Below, one piece after another: positions 21,441-34,300 of a DNA stretch of 64,000 nt (its first letter is position 1; each line of letters begins with the position of its first letter). The translations under genes were made by a program, and so were the position numbers. The stretch covers positions 177,166,266-177,230,265 of the forward strand of contig OY986435.1 of the NCBI GenBank assembly GCA_963920525.1, in the 5' to 3' direction. This stretch comes from Dichetophora obliterata. Taxonomy: Eukaryota; Arthropoda; Insecta; Diptera; Sciomyzidae. The notes beneath the pieces are model-generated. The model searched no databases. It was not told where the DNA came from and was given only the letters and a program-made list of their open reading frames with translations.

Positions 21441-22980
21441 TTTTTTTTTTTTTTTGGATTCGCCCGGAGGTATGAAATCTTCCCAAGATACGTATACCCG
21501 ACCTATACGCATGCACGATTCACATTCTAAAATCTGCCCGAATCAGCCGGGACAGACAGAATGCACCTACGTACTAAAACATACCCCCTATTGGCAATTA
21601 GGATTTTCCACTAAGCACATTAATTGGCTTTTCAGCGGAATTTAAAAATTGAATATATATAAACGCGTATTTAAGTATACTTGATTCTATATAAATAAGC
21701 AACATCGAATTAAATAATAGTAATTATCAATTTAAGGTACCCGAAAAACAATCAAAAACACTAAACTCATTTTAACTGGTTTGCGGCCATTGTCCAACCC
21801 AAGGACCTACGTGGAAATGAGATAAGTCTCATATCCGCCAAATCAAAATCCCAATTAGTTGGATATGCATTTGGGCCAACGCAGGCATAAACTTGTATGG
21901 AAAAGAGATATACTCTGGCACACCAATCCAGGTGATAGTGTGAGTTCAGTCTAATTTCAAATCAGGAAACCACGTGAGCGCGTAAATCCCAATTCGATTA
22001 AAAATTAAAATATTGAATAATTAAAAAGTAAGTTTTAAAAACGATTCATATTTGATGGTGCTTACTTTATAAACATAATATCGAGACAAAAAAGAGAAAC
22101 AGAACAATCTCAATTGCCAATATTACATTGTTATAAAATTGCGTTGGGTATAATGGGATGAAGTTAAATTGATTTAATTATTTAAATGTAATATAATTTT
22201 CCGTTTTAAGACATCTACCGAATCAGAAAAATTAATCATGTTGAAGTTATCATTGAAATCACTGCACATACATAGTAAAGGTTCATGAAGAGCGTAATTA
22301 GAACCGCACTGACTCAACTTAAAAAACAGAAAATGTCTAGTTCCTCTCCTTGGGATGTTAAAATTTAGAGCTGAGATGAGATATTCCGAATTAATCTCGC
22401 CACGAAGTAATTTATACAGAAACATGACATTAAGCATCATTCTTCTGCTTCTTAGGGAAGGTAGTAAAATAATTTTAAGGCGTATTTTATACGATGGAAG
22501 CATAATATTGGGGTTCCAACGACTATGACGTAAAGCAAAAAGTAAAAACTGTTTTTGAACGGATTCTATGGCGTCGATGTAGACATTATATTGTGGGTTC
22601 CATACAACTGATGCATATTCAAGAATTGGCCTTACGAGAGAGGTATATAATAATTTAGTAGTAAAGGGATCACTGAATTCTTTAGCCCATCTTTTAATGA
22701 AACCAAGGACTCCTCTTGCCTTATTTATCACCATATTAACGTGGAGATTGAAGCGAAGTTTTGAATCCATAATAACCCAAGATCAAGAAAACTGGAAACT
22801 ATTTCTAAGTTAGTGTTATTTATAGTGTAATTTATGTTACTAGCAGATCTTCGCGAGAATGTCATTTGCTTACATTTTTTTAAGTTGAGATTTAATATAT
22901 TTAAGCTACACCAGTCCACAAGTCTATTTAGATCAGATTGTAAAAGATGTCGTTCTTTGGGTGATTTGTAACAAAGAAAA
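21441..22980 (-). mobile_element. 5'-truncated LINE nested in the Gypsy gag gene
   Basis: 1.54 kb inserted in the same orientation as the Gypsy element. It has a 15-nt poly(A) tail (T15 at 21441-21455) and a 5-bp target duplication, AAGCT on the minus strand (21436-21440 and 22981-22985). Removing it with one duplication gives CGTAAGCTGGAAGATCTC, which reads RKLEDL and restores gag. The interior encodes only the end of a reverse transcriptase plus ~700 bp of 3' noncoding sequence. Confidence 0.87.
22174..22955 (-). pseudogene. LINE RT C-terminal half (nested copy)
   Basis: Frame pieces: LLQSDLNRLVDWCSLNILNL (just after the YADD box, which is missing), then, after a one-base shift near 22770, LRFNLHVNMVINKARGVLGF, RPILEYASVVWNPQYN and a C-terminal domain ending KRKIILHLNN. 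The same general type as the LINE at 13916-16100 (RPILEYASQVWSP) but a different family. No RNase H. Confidence 0.78.
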
Positions 22981-22985
22981 AGCTT

Positions 22986-23318
22986 ACGAGTCCAAGCTTG
23001 AACCGATAGTCCACTATCTCCATTGAAATATTCAACAACATCTTCAGCATTTTTAAATGAAAGCCGATATTTTGCATTACCCTCAGTCGGCGGCTCTCTC
23101 TGCGTTACATTATCCAAACTAGATTGTACGTTTGTTGGTACGAGTTGCTCCTCTTCATCCATCACGTCGGCAATTTCGTCATCAGCACCATTATTTTCGG
23201 TAGACACGAGGCTCATCAGCCTCAGCTTAAGCACTGGCTTACTCCTTGCTTTAGACTGCTTCCTTCGTTCCAGTTCTTCCCTAAGTTGAAAAATCGTCAT
23301 CTTGTCAACTAAACTCAA
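22986..23318 (-). pseudogene. Gypsy gag, N-terminal part (SAP-like)
   Basis: Starts MSLVDKMTIFQLREELERRK, with a basic stretch resembling a SAP-type helix-extended-loop-helix at residues ~5-40. An acidic linker follows, then FKNAEDVVEYFNGDSGLSVQ and AWTRKL, the beginning of the capsid-like domain. The frame is cut at RKL by a LINE insertion at 22980. The continuation lies at 21143-21435. A nucleic-acid-binding N-terminal gag domain is a known Gypsy feature; the SAP assignment is by eye. Confidence 0.72.
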
Positions 23319-23425
23319 GTACTGTTTTCCATTTTTTTTATACTTTTTTGGCTACAATTTTTGGTAAGTGTTATAGCTAAGTCTTTAAAATCTTCAATTG
23401 ATTCAGGCAAGGTTGAGCCCCCAAA

Positions 23426-23584
23426 TGTGGAATAATAATATAAGAACAATATGTTCTTTATTTAATATTAATTTCGAACTGACTTAAAACATTTTTTCAA
23501 CATGATTTATAAAATTGAAATTTCCACAAATAACATGATATGAAAACAAGCAAGTAGTCACGGTTCAGGTCCTAATATCCCACA
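23426..23584 (-). repeat. 5' LTR of the Gypsy element
   Basis: 159 bp, TGTGGAATAATAATATAAGA to TAATATCCCACA as read on the plus strand. Followed outside by TATA, matching the other flank. On the minus strand this is the upstream LTR that would drive transcription toward gag. Confidence 0.85.
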
Positions 23585-24059
23585 TATATTGTATTCGCCT
23601 TTTTTTAAGGATTTCTTGTAAAACGTGTGTATTTAAAAGAAATGTTGAGGGTAAAATTATAATACGAGCAGCTTATTCATTTGACTCATCTAAGAATCAC
23701 CTCAGGGTAGCTATGAACTGTTTTCGGCAAGTTTCTTCAAATGTTGAATTTTTGTAGGGAGACCAAAAGGGTGACTGATAAGGGGTGTATATATTATGTA
23801 AATAATAGAACCAGCTTAATGCTTTTTACTGCTTTAGAGGTTAATTCGGTGGAGATATTAAATATGTTGCACAAATTTTTTATTCAATTTTATTTCTATG
23901 CGATCATAGTAAAGGGTTTACTAAGAGGGGATAGGTTAGGGTAAAACTATCAGCTGTAGAGAGAAGGAGATGATATAGCAAAGAGATAAAACTTTTAAAA
24001 ACACTTCGAAATTAAGCTTAGCACCAAGAGTGGGACAGCGAGATAATATCGCAAGTCAG
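23585..24059. other. Noncoding flank between the Gypsy element and an RNase H LINE
   Basis: First ~130 bp is the right half of the diverged repeat interrupted by the Gypsy insertion. The rest shows no coding sequence I can support. Confidence 0.45.
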
Positions 24060-24978
24060 GAAACTGTATAGTATATCATGGTAGATGGATGGCTCCAAAA
24101 TATTGGAGTGTGTAGGCGCAGGGCTGTATGGACCAAGAACCAAGCACTCTGAACCTATGGGGACAACATCCAGTATCTTTCAAGTGGAAATCCTAGTAAT
24201 ACAGCTGTGTACACAATTCAACCTGAACCGGAAATACAAAGGTCAAGATAGAATTGTGATGTCGGACAGCCAGGCAGAAATTAAAGCACTAGTCTCCTGT
24301 GAAATATCATCGAAAATAACATGGGAATGCCTCTCAAAACTCAATTAACTAGGCAAAAATAACACCGTTACTATACCCCAGGATACAAAGGAATACAGGG
24401 TAGCAAAGAAGCGGACGGCTTAGCGCGACAGAGAGCAGCCAAAAAATTTATAGCCAGAACCATTCTGCAGACTGAACACACACTCTATAAAAGAAGAACT
24501 AGGAAGGGAGGAGAGAAATAAACGATCAAACCTTTGCAAAGGCCTCCCAAAGCTAAGACAATCCAAATTGCTTCTCTGAGTTTTTAGCACTCGGAGAGCA
24601 AAATTGTGCATAAGCTCAGGTAAACAAAATCTAAGAACTCTAACAAAGTTTCTAACAGGACACTGCAAACTTAAATATCACCTGAAGAAATTGGGCATCG
24701 AAACCAATAGCAACTGCCCTTTCTGTAAGGAAGCAGAGGAGACTCCAATACATCTACTTACAAACTACGAAGCTGTGGCTCGCAGGCGTAAGCTAACTCT
24801 GAGGAACTACAGGCTGAGTCTAGAGCAAATTTCATCCCTTGAACCTAAAAGCATACTGAAATTCATCAGAGAACTGGGATTGGATGAAATTCTGTTATCT
24901 GCCAACCTAGCGGAGCCTTGAGAACAATACCATATAACATTAGCAATAACGTTAATATTAACATTAACATTAACATTA
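24060..24978 (+). pseudogene. RNase H-bearing LINE, 3' fragment
   Basis: 24085-24348 encodes an RNase H domain: DGSKI (first Asp), GAGLYGPRTKHSEPMG, FQVEILVIQLCTQ (Glu), and VMSDSQAEIKAL (second Asp). After stops, 24604-24921 encodes the C-terminal region LTKFLTGHCKLKYHLKKLGI with a zinc motif CPFCKEAEETPIHLL. The expected later cysteine has become Tyr (TNYEAV). The fragment ends in an AACATT microsatellite (24950-24978). The layout fits R1/Jockey-group LINEs with a C-terminal RNase H. 5'-truncated and broken by stops. Confidence 0.82.
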
Positions 24979-25238
24979 GTAAAAGGTTTGTCTTTGCGTT
25001 AAAATTTCTTTCTGTTTTCTATATGTCTACAAAATTCTAGGCCAAAAGATGCTCTGTTCTTAATTTTTCTTTAAAACAGGAAATTTATTGTAATTTTTTT
25101 GTTCAAAGCTGATCTAGTTCAACAGGCTTCGTAGAATCATAAATAAAATACTCAATTCCAAAAGTGTCCAAGTCAATTTTTCTCATTTAGTTTTAAAAGT
25201 GACCAAGACACAGTAATGAGTTTCAAAACGCCTTAGAG

Positions 25239-25636
25239 TGTCGGCCTTTGTAGTCTAGCGAAGAGTGCGCTAGACTATCAATTCAGAGGTCCCCGGTTCG
25301 AATCCGGGCTCGGGCATGGTTCTTTTCGCTTTCTTTGTTCTTTAAGAATTATGGAAACAAAAAATTCCATAAATTGTGGAAAGCTAAATTGTGGAAAATG
25401 TTGAATTAAAGGACAGAAATAACTGATGGCTAGAAATGTTTGCCGAGGTTATGTCATAACACTAGTTTAGGTAATAAGCAATTAAAATTGTCTTTCCCGT
25501 ATTTTCTGCCTTATGGATAATTCATGTATGGTTCCAATCAATACTTCCTCTAATAATCTATCCGTTTCCTTTCATGCCAAAGACCAAACATTACTTGTAT
25601 AAGGCACATACCTTGGTTCTTTGTTTTTAAAAATAA
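25239..25636 (+). repeat. tRNA-derived SINE, copy 2
   Basis: Same family as 6228-6632. A box TAGTCTAGCG (mutated GG to CG), B box GGTTCGAATCC, shared body through GCCAAAGACCAAAC and GGTTCTTTG, ending in an A-rich stretch. Roughly 85-90% similar by eye, with a small duplication (AAATTGTGGAAAGCTAAATT). Confidence 0.85.
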
Positions 25637-26545
25637 AATTGCTTAAATTAAAAAAATTATTTACAATAACTCCTTTATTTAACAAACAATTTGCTTATTA
25701 TTTTATTGCAAATGTACAATCCTATAAGAATTATCGAGAAAAACAAATTGGCCATTTTAGTACTTGAAAGAACTTTAACCGAGCTTCTGTTGATAAATGT
25801 GTTGTGTGTATTATTGAATGCTTGAATAAAAATGATCGAGAACTGGACTTACAAGCTTTATGCCGACTCCGAAAGGTTCATGTTCTCAAGAAGCTTTACA
25901 TTATAGTTTCTACTCTCTGAGGTTTGCTATTGTCTGCAGAAAGGTGACGGCCTAATTGAATTCAATTGAAAAACATTCTGTCTCTTGTGGGATTTGAACA
26001 TGGGCTACCGCGCTGAGTATATGTTTTCTTAAAATAAATTATTCGTTCTTATTCGTTGTTGTACGGTGAAGCCGCATAATGAAATATTACAAATAATTAT
26101 TTGGAGTTAAAGACTGCATCAGAAAAAAATCCAACTTTTTTTTGTAAAACGAGCTTAAAATGCAAAGAAAAAATACAATATATTTCATTTTTAAGTTGCT
26201 ATAAATTATTTCATGGTTAAAAATATCAATAAACTTTAACAGATATTAGTTAACTAATTAAAGAGCTTTTAAAGAACCGTTTCAAATAGGTTCCTATCTG
26301 TAATACTTTTTAAGTTATTGCATTAAATGACATTTTTTGCTATACTTCAGCTTATAGCTCGAAACAGCGGTGAGATGGACCGCACCCCCTGCCATAAAAT
26401 TTTGTTCTTATCTTCGCCCAAAGAACCAACCAGCGCCGGATTGAAACGTTGATCTGGGACACCCTGTATAACAATTTTTTGGTTTAGAATTTAAGAATAA
26501 ATTTATTTAATTTGATTTAAAAAAAATGTGGATGTTTTAACATCA
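25637..26545. other. Noncoding DNA
   Basis: No gene recognised. The right part (26340-26475) ends GATCTGGGACACCCTGTATA, resembling the end of the unidentified repeat at 9360; both may be termini of one degraded family. Confidence 0.4.
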
Positions 26546-26547
26546 AT

Positions 26548-27708
26548 AGGGGCTTACACGATTCAGTGTACTTACCAGTGCAGTTGAGGACTTGTGAAAC
26601 CTAACTGAACAAGACCACAATTGGCAAGTACACTGAATCGTGAATACCCCTATTGAAAATTTTGACAGCTTTGAAAAAGTGGTGTGTTCACGAAAACCTA
26701 ACAGCACAAGTCCTCAACTGCACAGAAACGTGAATACTAGGAATTTCAATCCCGAAGGGTTTTCGCGAATACAGGGATTTTTCGGGATTCCGAAATTTTA
26801 AAAGGATTGCATTTAGCTGTGTTAAAAGCAGGGACCGTTAATAACATTTCCTCTTTATTACTGCGTTTTTGCATAAAATTGCATATTAATTTTTTCTTTT
26901 TTGATTGTTTGACAAGGTTGAAACCTTTTGTTTCAGTTGTAATGCACAAAAAAGAATATAAGAAACACAATTAAACAATAATGAAAAGATAAAGTCGAAT
27001 TATGAAATCCATTTTGTATTTTTAGGGGAAACACTTGTAAATTATATGACTACAAAATAAACATCACTTGACTAAACCAGATCGAAAAAAATATGATTAG
27101 AAAATAATGATCAAGGTATGATGATTATTCTTATAAAGATCATAATACGGTCCTTAATTAAAGATATTTGCAAAATTTATTATATTATGAAAATATTATG
27201 ATATTTTTTATATCAGAAAAGTTCAACATTTATTTCAGAATGGAAACAAAAAATATAAAATAATATTTGACATTATAACCATAAAAATAAACATACAAAT
27301 ATAAACGAAGGTAAGTTAGACAAAACAAAAAAAAGCATGAATTTGTCTTTAAAAAAAAAAAAAAATCAAAGAGAAACAAAATAAATTAAGTAGAGGTTTG
27401 TAAAAGGTATGATGTGCATAAAAGTCTCTTTTTATAGTAAGCGACTATAGTATATTGTAGTAATAAAACTATTGCTCCTAGACCACAACCAAAACAAACT
27501 AAAAAATAGACTTTTAAGTGTATAGATAGATAAAAAAAGAGCAGTGTGATTTCGATAATAAAAAAATATCGTTTACATTGCAGTTGCATTTTTTTTACAT
27601 TGCAGTTGCTGACAACTTTTATATTTTTTGTAAATAAAATCCCGGGATTCCGGTTACTGAAAATGGTTCGAGATCCCGGGATTAAAAGCCCTAGTGAATA
27701 CCTCTATT
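26548..27708. mobile_element. Small foldback element, interrupted by a hAT element
   Basis: Multiple inverted copies of AATAGGGGTATTCACGATTC-type sequence: AATAGGGGCTTACACGATTC at 26548, the inverse ending CGTGAATACCCCTATT at 26655, and a third terminus CGTGAATACCTCTATT resuming at 27694 after the hAT insertion. An inner pair (GTGCAGTTGAGGACTTGTG at 26578 and its inverse at 26705-26723) can also fold. Noncoding MITE/foldback; superfamily unknown. Confidence 0.65.
26738..27693. mobile_element. Nonautonomous hAT element (956 bp)
   Basis: Flanked by a perfect 8-bp direct repeat, GTGAATAC (26730-26737 and 27694-27701), the hAT signature. The imperfect termini are TAGGAATTTCAATCCCG on the left and, inverted, TAGGGCTTTTAATCCCG on the right, with further CCCGGGAT copies just inside. 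No transposase is encoded. Confidence 0.82.
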
Positions 27709-30700
27709 AACCATAATAATTACCTTAAATTTCGTAATAGTAGTAGTTTTAGATCTTCGGTAACATATATACTATTTCCTGAAAATATACCTTAATATAA
27801 ATACGTAGTTCAATAAAAGTATAAGACTTAAACTTTTGTAGATTAAAATAAATTATACTAAAATAGCAATTTAAAAACAGTACTTTTTGAATTAAAAATT
27901 TCTTTAAACCAAAAAAAAAAAGGTTGGTTAAACTAGTCCAAAATTTTTAACCATGTAGTCTTTGAAACAACGACTACTCTGAATAAATTTATTTCTAACC
28001 AATCCTGTTAAGTAAACTATAATGTCATGAAAACATGTTCCACTGGATGTGGCAAAGAAGTAGAGAAGAGGTTAATTAAAAGTTTTAGACATTTCCTGTT
28101 CTAAATCAGCAGTTAGTTCTTTCCCAAACCTTTTGTTTAATATTAATATTAAAGTCTGGTAGTTTAATTAGTAGTATAAAATTTTCTTCAATAAACAGGT
28201 TTTTATTACCCAAAAGAAATGAAAAAAAAATCGAATTTACAATCTTTTTTCTAATTTAAATAAAAATGCATGTTCATGTAAAAAATGATAATTAATTTAA
28301 GCTGAGTGTCTTTAAAACAAATGCGGGTTGAATTTCATTTAAATGCACGCTAATAAACATTATTTTTACTAGCAATAACCGTGCACTATGAGCAATAAAT
28401 AGTGGGCTCAGTGCAATGCATTTCAAAAGTTTAACGAGTTTCGATTTATGCATACTAAGCAAGCGCATGCGTGACTTAAGTTGGTGGCTTGCTTCTGCTC
28501 TGAGTTTAGTTGACAATTTTATAGCAGTTAATCCTATGGCGGCGTTTTGTTTATGTTTTCCTAAAATTCTCAGTTTAAACGGCTTTAAAGTTAGCAGACT
28601 TTAATTATTTTTTTATATCATTGATGGGAAAAAGGAAGAAAACTAATAGAAAAGCTTTTGATTACAGAAGAGTGATGAATTTAAAATTAATATAAAAATA
28701 AATGACAACTTCTTGCAAAAATATGCATAAAAAAATTTAGAAATCATAACATTGCCAAACGATTTCCAGTTATAAGCAGCAACCAATTTATTTTGAAGTG
28801 GCTCGTTAAAATGCAGTTTGTGAAAAATTTGTTTGCTTTTAAACTGCTTAATTTAATTAAAAACTACAACTGAAATCGAAAATATTTCGACAGTTAACGC
28901 CAGCAGCTTCGTTTGCTTATCTTTGATTGAGATTTACAAGAAATTACTAGAACGTGAGCTTACAATTATGTAGTCTATGAAAAATATGCAACTAGTTCTT
29001 GTTAACTATAAAAAAGCAAGAATGATTTCGAACGAATTAGGCAATGCAAATTATTGACAATAAACACGTGACCAAAATTACTGCTTATATAGAACAAAAA
29101 ACTAGGAACCCAACATGCTCTCCAAAATTTAACCAAAGACTTAAGCTACGAACTTGTTTTGAACAAAAAGCAGCGCGTTGCTTCTAAGCAAAACAAAAGA
29201 CTTAAGCAACGAACTTGAAAAGTTCAACAGAGTCCAGTAATGAGCAGAAGTAATAAATGAATAATAAAAATATGATGAAAATATCAAAGATTTATTAAAA
29301 TTCTAACACAATAACAAAGTTTTAATTATTCAAACAAAATATTTATTAAAAAGTAACAAATGTTTATTGTGCGTCCACTTAGGCTATCACACTGACCACA
29401 ACCACAAAACAATAATCATCAAATTAACTCATGTTCATTAACACCTACCAGATGCACATGCTTTAATCCAGCGTTTTGTGCAACAATCACAATATTTTTA
29501 ATTAACACGCAAAAGGGGCGTGCAAGCACACATGCAACAGTCAGTCGGGCAGGTTGACAGGCACTCAGGAGGAGGGCGTCAAAAACATGAATAGCAATAA
29601 GCAACGCACATTAATTGACAAAATTCTGTGAGCAAAAAACTACACGATGTCCAGCGACGAGATTCATTAGTGACCATGCAGTCAGGTGGCAGTACAAATG
29701 GACGAAATAAAAACTAACGCATAGCTAGATTCAGCATATATATGTATGTAAAAATATTTGGTATAAAAAAAAATATAAGAAAATAAGTACAAAAATAGGA
29801 TTTAACTATTTTTCATTAGGCATGAACATGGGCCGGAATTTTTAAGTTTTTCGGCATACCGCAACCACATGCCACCATGCTACAGCAGCTGAGGAAGAAG
29901 GCGTACATAAATAAAAAGATTTTGATTGCAGATAACGGCGCACGCGATGCCGATTGAATGCAACTATTGAACATTTAGATTTTTCTTTTTGGTAATTTTA
30001 AGTAATGCTGTCAAATGTTGCTTTGCCTATTAATGTTGTTGTTGTTATTGTTGTTGTTAATATATGTATGTGTGTATATTTAGTATTTATAGTTTATGAA
30101 GGCTTTTCTGAAATCTATGCATGCAAGTGACGAAATTTTTCTTTTGCATAATAAGGTATGTATGTAAATCTTTTGCTTGCAATTAATATGACATTTTCAA
30201 TTTTTTTCCCCCTCTCAAAGTTTTGTGTTTACCAGTAAACAAGTGTGAAAATTGTTTTCAAAAAATGAGGCGTTAAATTTTGTGCTTGTTTATGATTTGT
30301 TAAATTTTATTGCTTGTAAAGCTTAAGAGGAGGGAAATCAAAAATTAGACTGCCTCAAAGAAGGCTTGCCAAAATATATGTAATCTTACATAATACGAGT
30401 TAAGCAAAGTTTTCTTTTTTTTTAAATTGCTTTTTTGTCCATTTTTTAGGCGAAATTTTATTACAAACTATTTCAGGAAAAAAGCTTCTTACCCAAAAAA
30501 GTTCTAGTTTAAACAAAAAAACTTAGACAGCAATGCATTTTATAGTTTGCTTTGGAATTCTATGTTTCAGTCAAATACTTAGGCATACAAATTTGAGCAC
30601 TTTTATACGATTGAGGATCAACTTTTTCCCAAAATCAATAAATGAATGCCATTAAAAAGCGCACACTCTCACATTCACCTCTTCACACAATCACACACTA

Positions 30701-31392
30701 AGACAGTGAAAAACAATTTATTGGTAGCCGATGAGATTTCAATCCAAGCTCTTATTCACGCGAGTGTACCGTGCTTTTCTAATCAATTACAAACATGTTC
30801 AAATTAACGGCAAAAAAGTGAAAACTACGAATAAAGCCAAAAACAAAAAAAAAATTTAAATCAACAACAAATGTTGATTACAAGCGATGCAGCGTGTTCA
30901 ATAAACACTCAAGAAAACCCACACTCTAAAGTTGAGTGATAAAATTTAATGGAAATAAATCGAACAGAATCACTTCAATTTAAGCAATTTTCATTAATTG
31001 CGCATTGCAATGAAAAGCTTGGAAAGTAGTACAGCTGCAACAACAAATACTACGTTGATGTAACTCTTAAAATAATGAAAATCGATTGATTAGGTTTTTT
31101 CCATCGTTTTTTGCATTACAAGTGCTTGTCTTGCCATCGTCCTTCATTGTAATTACAACAAAATGTACAACAGTTTCACGAGTTGCAACAACAAGCAAAA
31201 CTTTTCATTTCCGCGTGAATAACTTCAGTTACACTGGGGTAGAATTTCAACATCTGCTGCGAACATATTTCGTTTTTACAATATTTTTATGTAGACTCCA
31301 ACAAATGTTTGAGTGAAAGAAAATATAACTTTTATCTAGCATTTTTTGTAATATACGCATTTTATTCCTTATCTTAATCATTGCTTTTCGAT
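27709..31392. other. Noncoding DNA, mostly unique-looking
   Basis: No coding exon recognised on either strand. The stretch 28900-30200 is richer in GC and CA/TG words (AACCACAAAACAATAATC, GCAAGCACACATGCAACAG) and has a TTG tract at 30032-30057, a texture common in fly introns and enhancers. No repeat family was identified between 28 and 31 kb. Confidence 0.5.
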
Positions 31393-31393
31393 G

Positions 31394-34300
31394 ATTTAAT
31401 CCCGAGTAAAAATAAAAACTTTAAAACTAAGGTCAAACAGCGGTCGAACAAGGCCTAATTTTAAATATTTTTCTCGGCCGTACAAGGGCTGAACAAGGGA
31501 CGTTTGCAGGAATTTTTGGGCAAAACAGCTACCGTTTTGAAATACAACGGGCGTACAGTGACCGTTCATAGGCCGAACAGTGATTATCTATAGTAATAAA
31601 ACTCATTTTCTGTTTGTTTTTTTGGCCTTTATACAAATCTAAATGGCTCAACGGATTTCGCTCAAACAAGATATACAAATTAAATGCATCCTAAAGATAT
31701 TACATATTTAGTTTTTGCCACGCCCCCTCCTAAATTTTTCAACTAACGGTAATTTTGTTATTATAATACTTTACATTATTATAATAATCGAAGTTTTTTG
31801 TGTATTTAATATTAAAATTTTTTTTGTTATTTTGACATCAAAAACACTCACATATATTCAAAATTGTAGAAATTTTAAGTACAACGACTTTTTCATAAAA
31901 CATTGTTACCTAAGAATGGGAAAAAAACGACATGAAAATCAAAGTTTGGTCTTTCGATGCAAATATCTCCGCTGTCCATTTATATATTTCATTAAAAATT
32001 TTTTTAATAGTTTATGATTATGTCAAAAAATGTCCAAAATATTGACTTTTTACTTAAAAATTCGATTTTGTTGTGAAATGAAATAAATTAAAAATTGCAC
32101 ATCTGGCTACCTTTCATATGACATAGCATGTATTTGCAAAAATTCTTCCAGCTAAGCGCAAAAATTATTTTACTGTTTTTGTCATCAAAACAACAAGGGT
32201 ACTTTTTTCGCGAAATTTATTTTTTCCAAAATGTTGTTTTTGTATTTTTTACAAAAATGTCAAGTCTCAAAAATAATTTATGCGAAAAAACTACCCCAAT
32301 ATCTCTTTCCAATCAAAAGTTACGGCTTAAAATCTATTTGTCATTCAATTGACTAGTAATACAACTGAGTTTTGTTTTAAAATTTTTTATATAATTTGAA
32401 CGTTCCCATTTATCTCTAAGAATGTAGTTGTGTGCTTAGAGTAATAACAAATATTTTGATTTATATAAAATTTTACTTATAGTAATCTACTTAGTTTTTG
32501 CCTCCCCACCTGTTAAATTTGTTTTGTTGTGGTGACTCTATTTCGTTTCTTTATTGTGTCACCGTTGTCACTCAGTTCTTTATCAATGGTACTTTAATTG
32601 TTGTATTTATATCTCCATTTCATCGAAAAGGCGACCGTGAATAGAATGCTGTAAAAGTTAATTTTTCATGTAATCAGTTTCAGCTATATGGTGATATAAT
32701 ATAACATATGCGCATCTGTTTAGCACAATTATTTCATTGGTTTTGATCTGTGTTTTAAATTCACAGATAGATGGCGCCGCATTTGTATTTACTGTGGGTA
32801 CAAACTATACACTTTGCGGTGAATAGCAAATGATGTCTACCACAAGTTTCTTCAAATTTAACCTCACACGTTTGCTGGCTCAATTGCTGGGTTTTGTTTT
32901 TGGGAGATCAGATTTGTGAAAAAAACGCTTCATATCACTATTTGCTATGTTTTCTACTACAGACAGATGGCGTTATTTTCTGCTTATAGATGAACATATC
33001 TTGTTCTTATGTAGCTGGCAGATAAGTTTTGCGAAATTTTTTGCGAAAATGCAATTGCTACCAACCTTTTGAAAATGTCAAATGATGCAGTGCTGCCAGT
33101 TTGTTCAGTCGCAGCGCCCTCTAACCATCCATTACGGCTATGTGTTGTCTAATTTTACATTAGCGCCCTCAAGACTTAAAAAAATAGAACTGGATCAATT
33201 TAAATGTCCAGCTCACTTGCTGGATCATTTGTTGTTTTTGCTTTGCTTGCAAAGATCTCCCATGAAAAAACGCAGCTAATATATAATATATTATTTTAGT
33301 ACAATAATTTTTAGTTCAACGAATTTTTTATAAAACTTTGATAGCTAAGAATGAGGTAAAAATTATTTAAAAATCAAAATTTTTATATTTATATTTCATA
33401 CAAATTTTCATAAAAATTTTCATAAAAATATTACATAAAAATTTTTTTAGTGTAAATTTTGTTTAGATGTTAAAAAGTGCATATTTCAAAGGCCCATTGA
33501 ATCTCAGCATAATTTATATATTGCTGAAAAGGTAATTTTGCGAGCTATAAGATTAAGAAAATGTTTAAATTATTTTTAATTATGTTGACTTTATATGATT
33601 TAAATACAAATTCTAAATGTTTGATAGTTTAAATCATACTTGATAATCATAAAGTAAAGCAAGCAAATATGAATATATGAAATTTGAGAAAAACTGAGAA
33701 ATTGACACTTCAAATCTCATCGCTTCTGTGGTGCAGTGCGTTAGTGCGCGCTTGCACGGGTATCACAAAAATTTCTGATGAAGCCTTTAGCACGGTCGAA
33801 ATTGCAATAAAATCAGCTAGTGATTTTTTCCTTTTCATATTGAAAAAAAAACTTTGTTGTTTCTTTGGAAAGATTCGTTTTAACAATTAATTGTTCTAAC
33901 TTTGACCTTAAGTTAATAAATGATTTTAAACTATCAAACAACTAGAATTTGTATATAAAATCAAGTATGATTTAAACTATCAAACATTTAGAATTTGTAT
34001 TTAAATCATATAAAGTCAACATAATAAATAACAAGGTCATTTAGGAAAAAACTTTAATTATTTTTAATTTTTAAAATGTTTTTCGCTCCCCTTCTTTGAA
34101 TTCAATTAGCAAGGGATGGAGCCCCCAACAACCAAAATTTTCCAAAACTTTTTTGGATTAAATTTCGTTTAATTTCCTTTCTCAAAATAGCTCTAACTTA
34201 AAATTCAACATGTTTTCCATTATTCCAGAATTTAAAAAACATTTAATCGAGAAGTGTTTATTAAAATGTTTATATAAATGACTCTCGAGGATATCAGCTA

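Larger units (their letters stand above)
17668..23584 (-). mobile_element. Ty3/Gypsy LTR retrotransposon, full-length but decayed, with nested LINE
   Basis: Two ~160-bp LTRs (17668-17828 and 23426-23584) begin TGT and end ACA. They share TAAGAACAATATGTTC, TTAAAACATTTTTTCAA and ATGATATGAAAACAA, and are flanked on both sides by TATA (likely 4-bp target duplication). The coding order on the minus strand is gag, zinc knuckle, protease, RT, RNase H, integrase, as in Ty3/Gypsy. Next to the 5' LTR (minus-strand reading from 23425) is GGGGGCTCAACC, a likely tRNA primer site. The interior is broken by a 1.54-kb LINE and by several stops and frameshifts. No envelope gene is seen. The LTRs differ at many positions, so the insertion is not recent. 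Confidence 0.88.
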
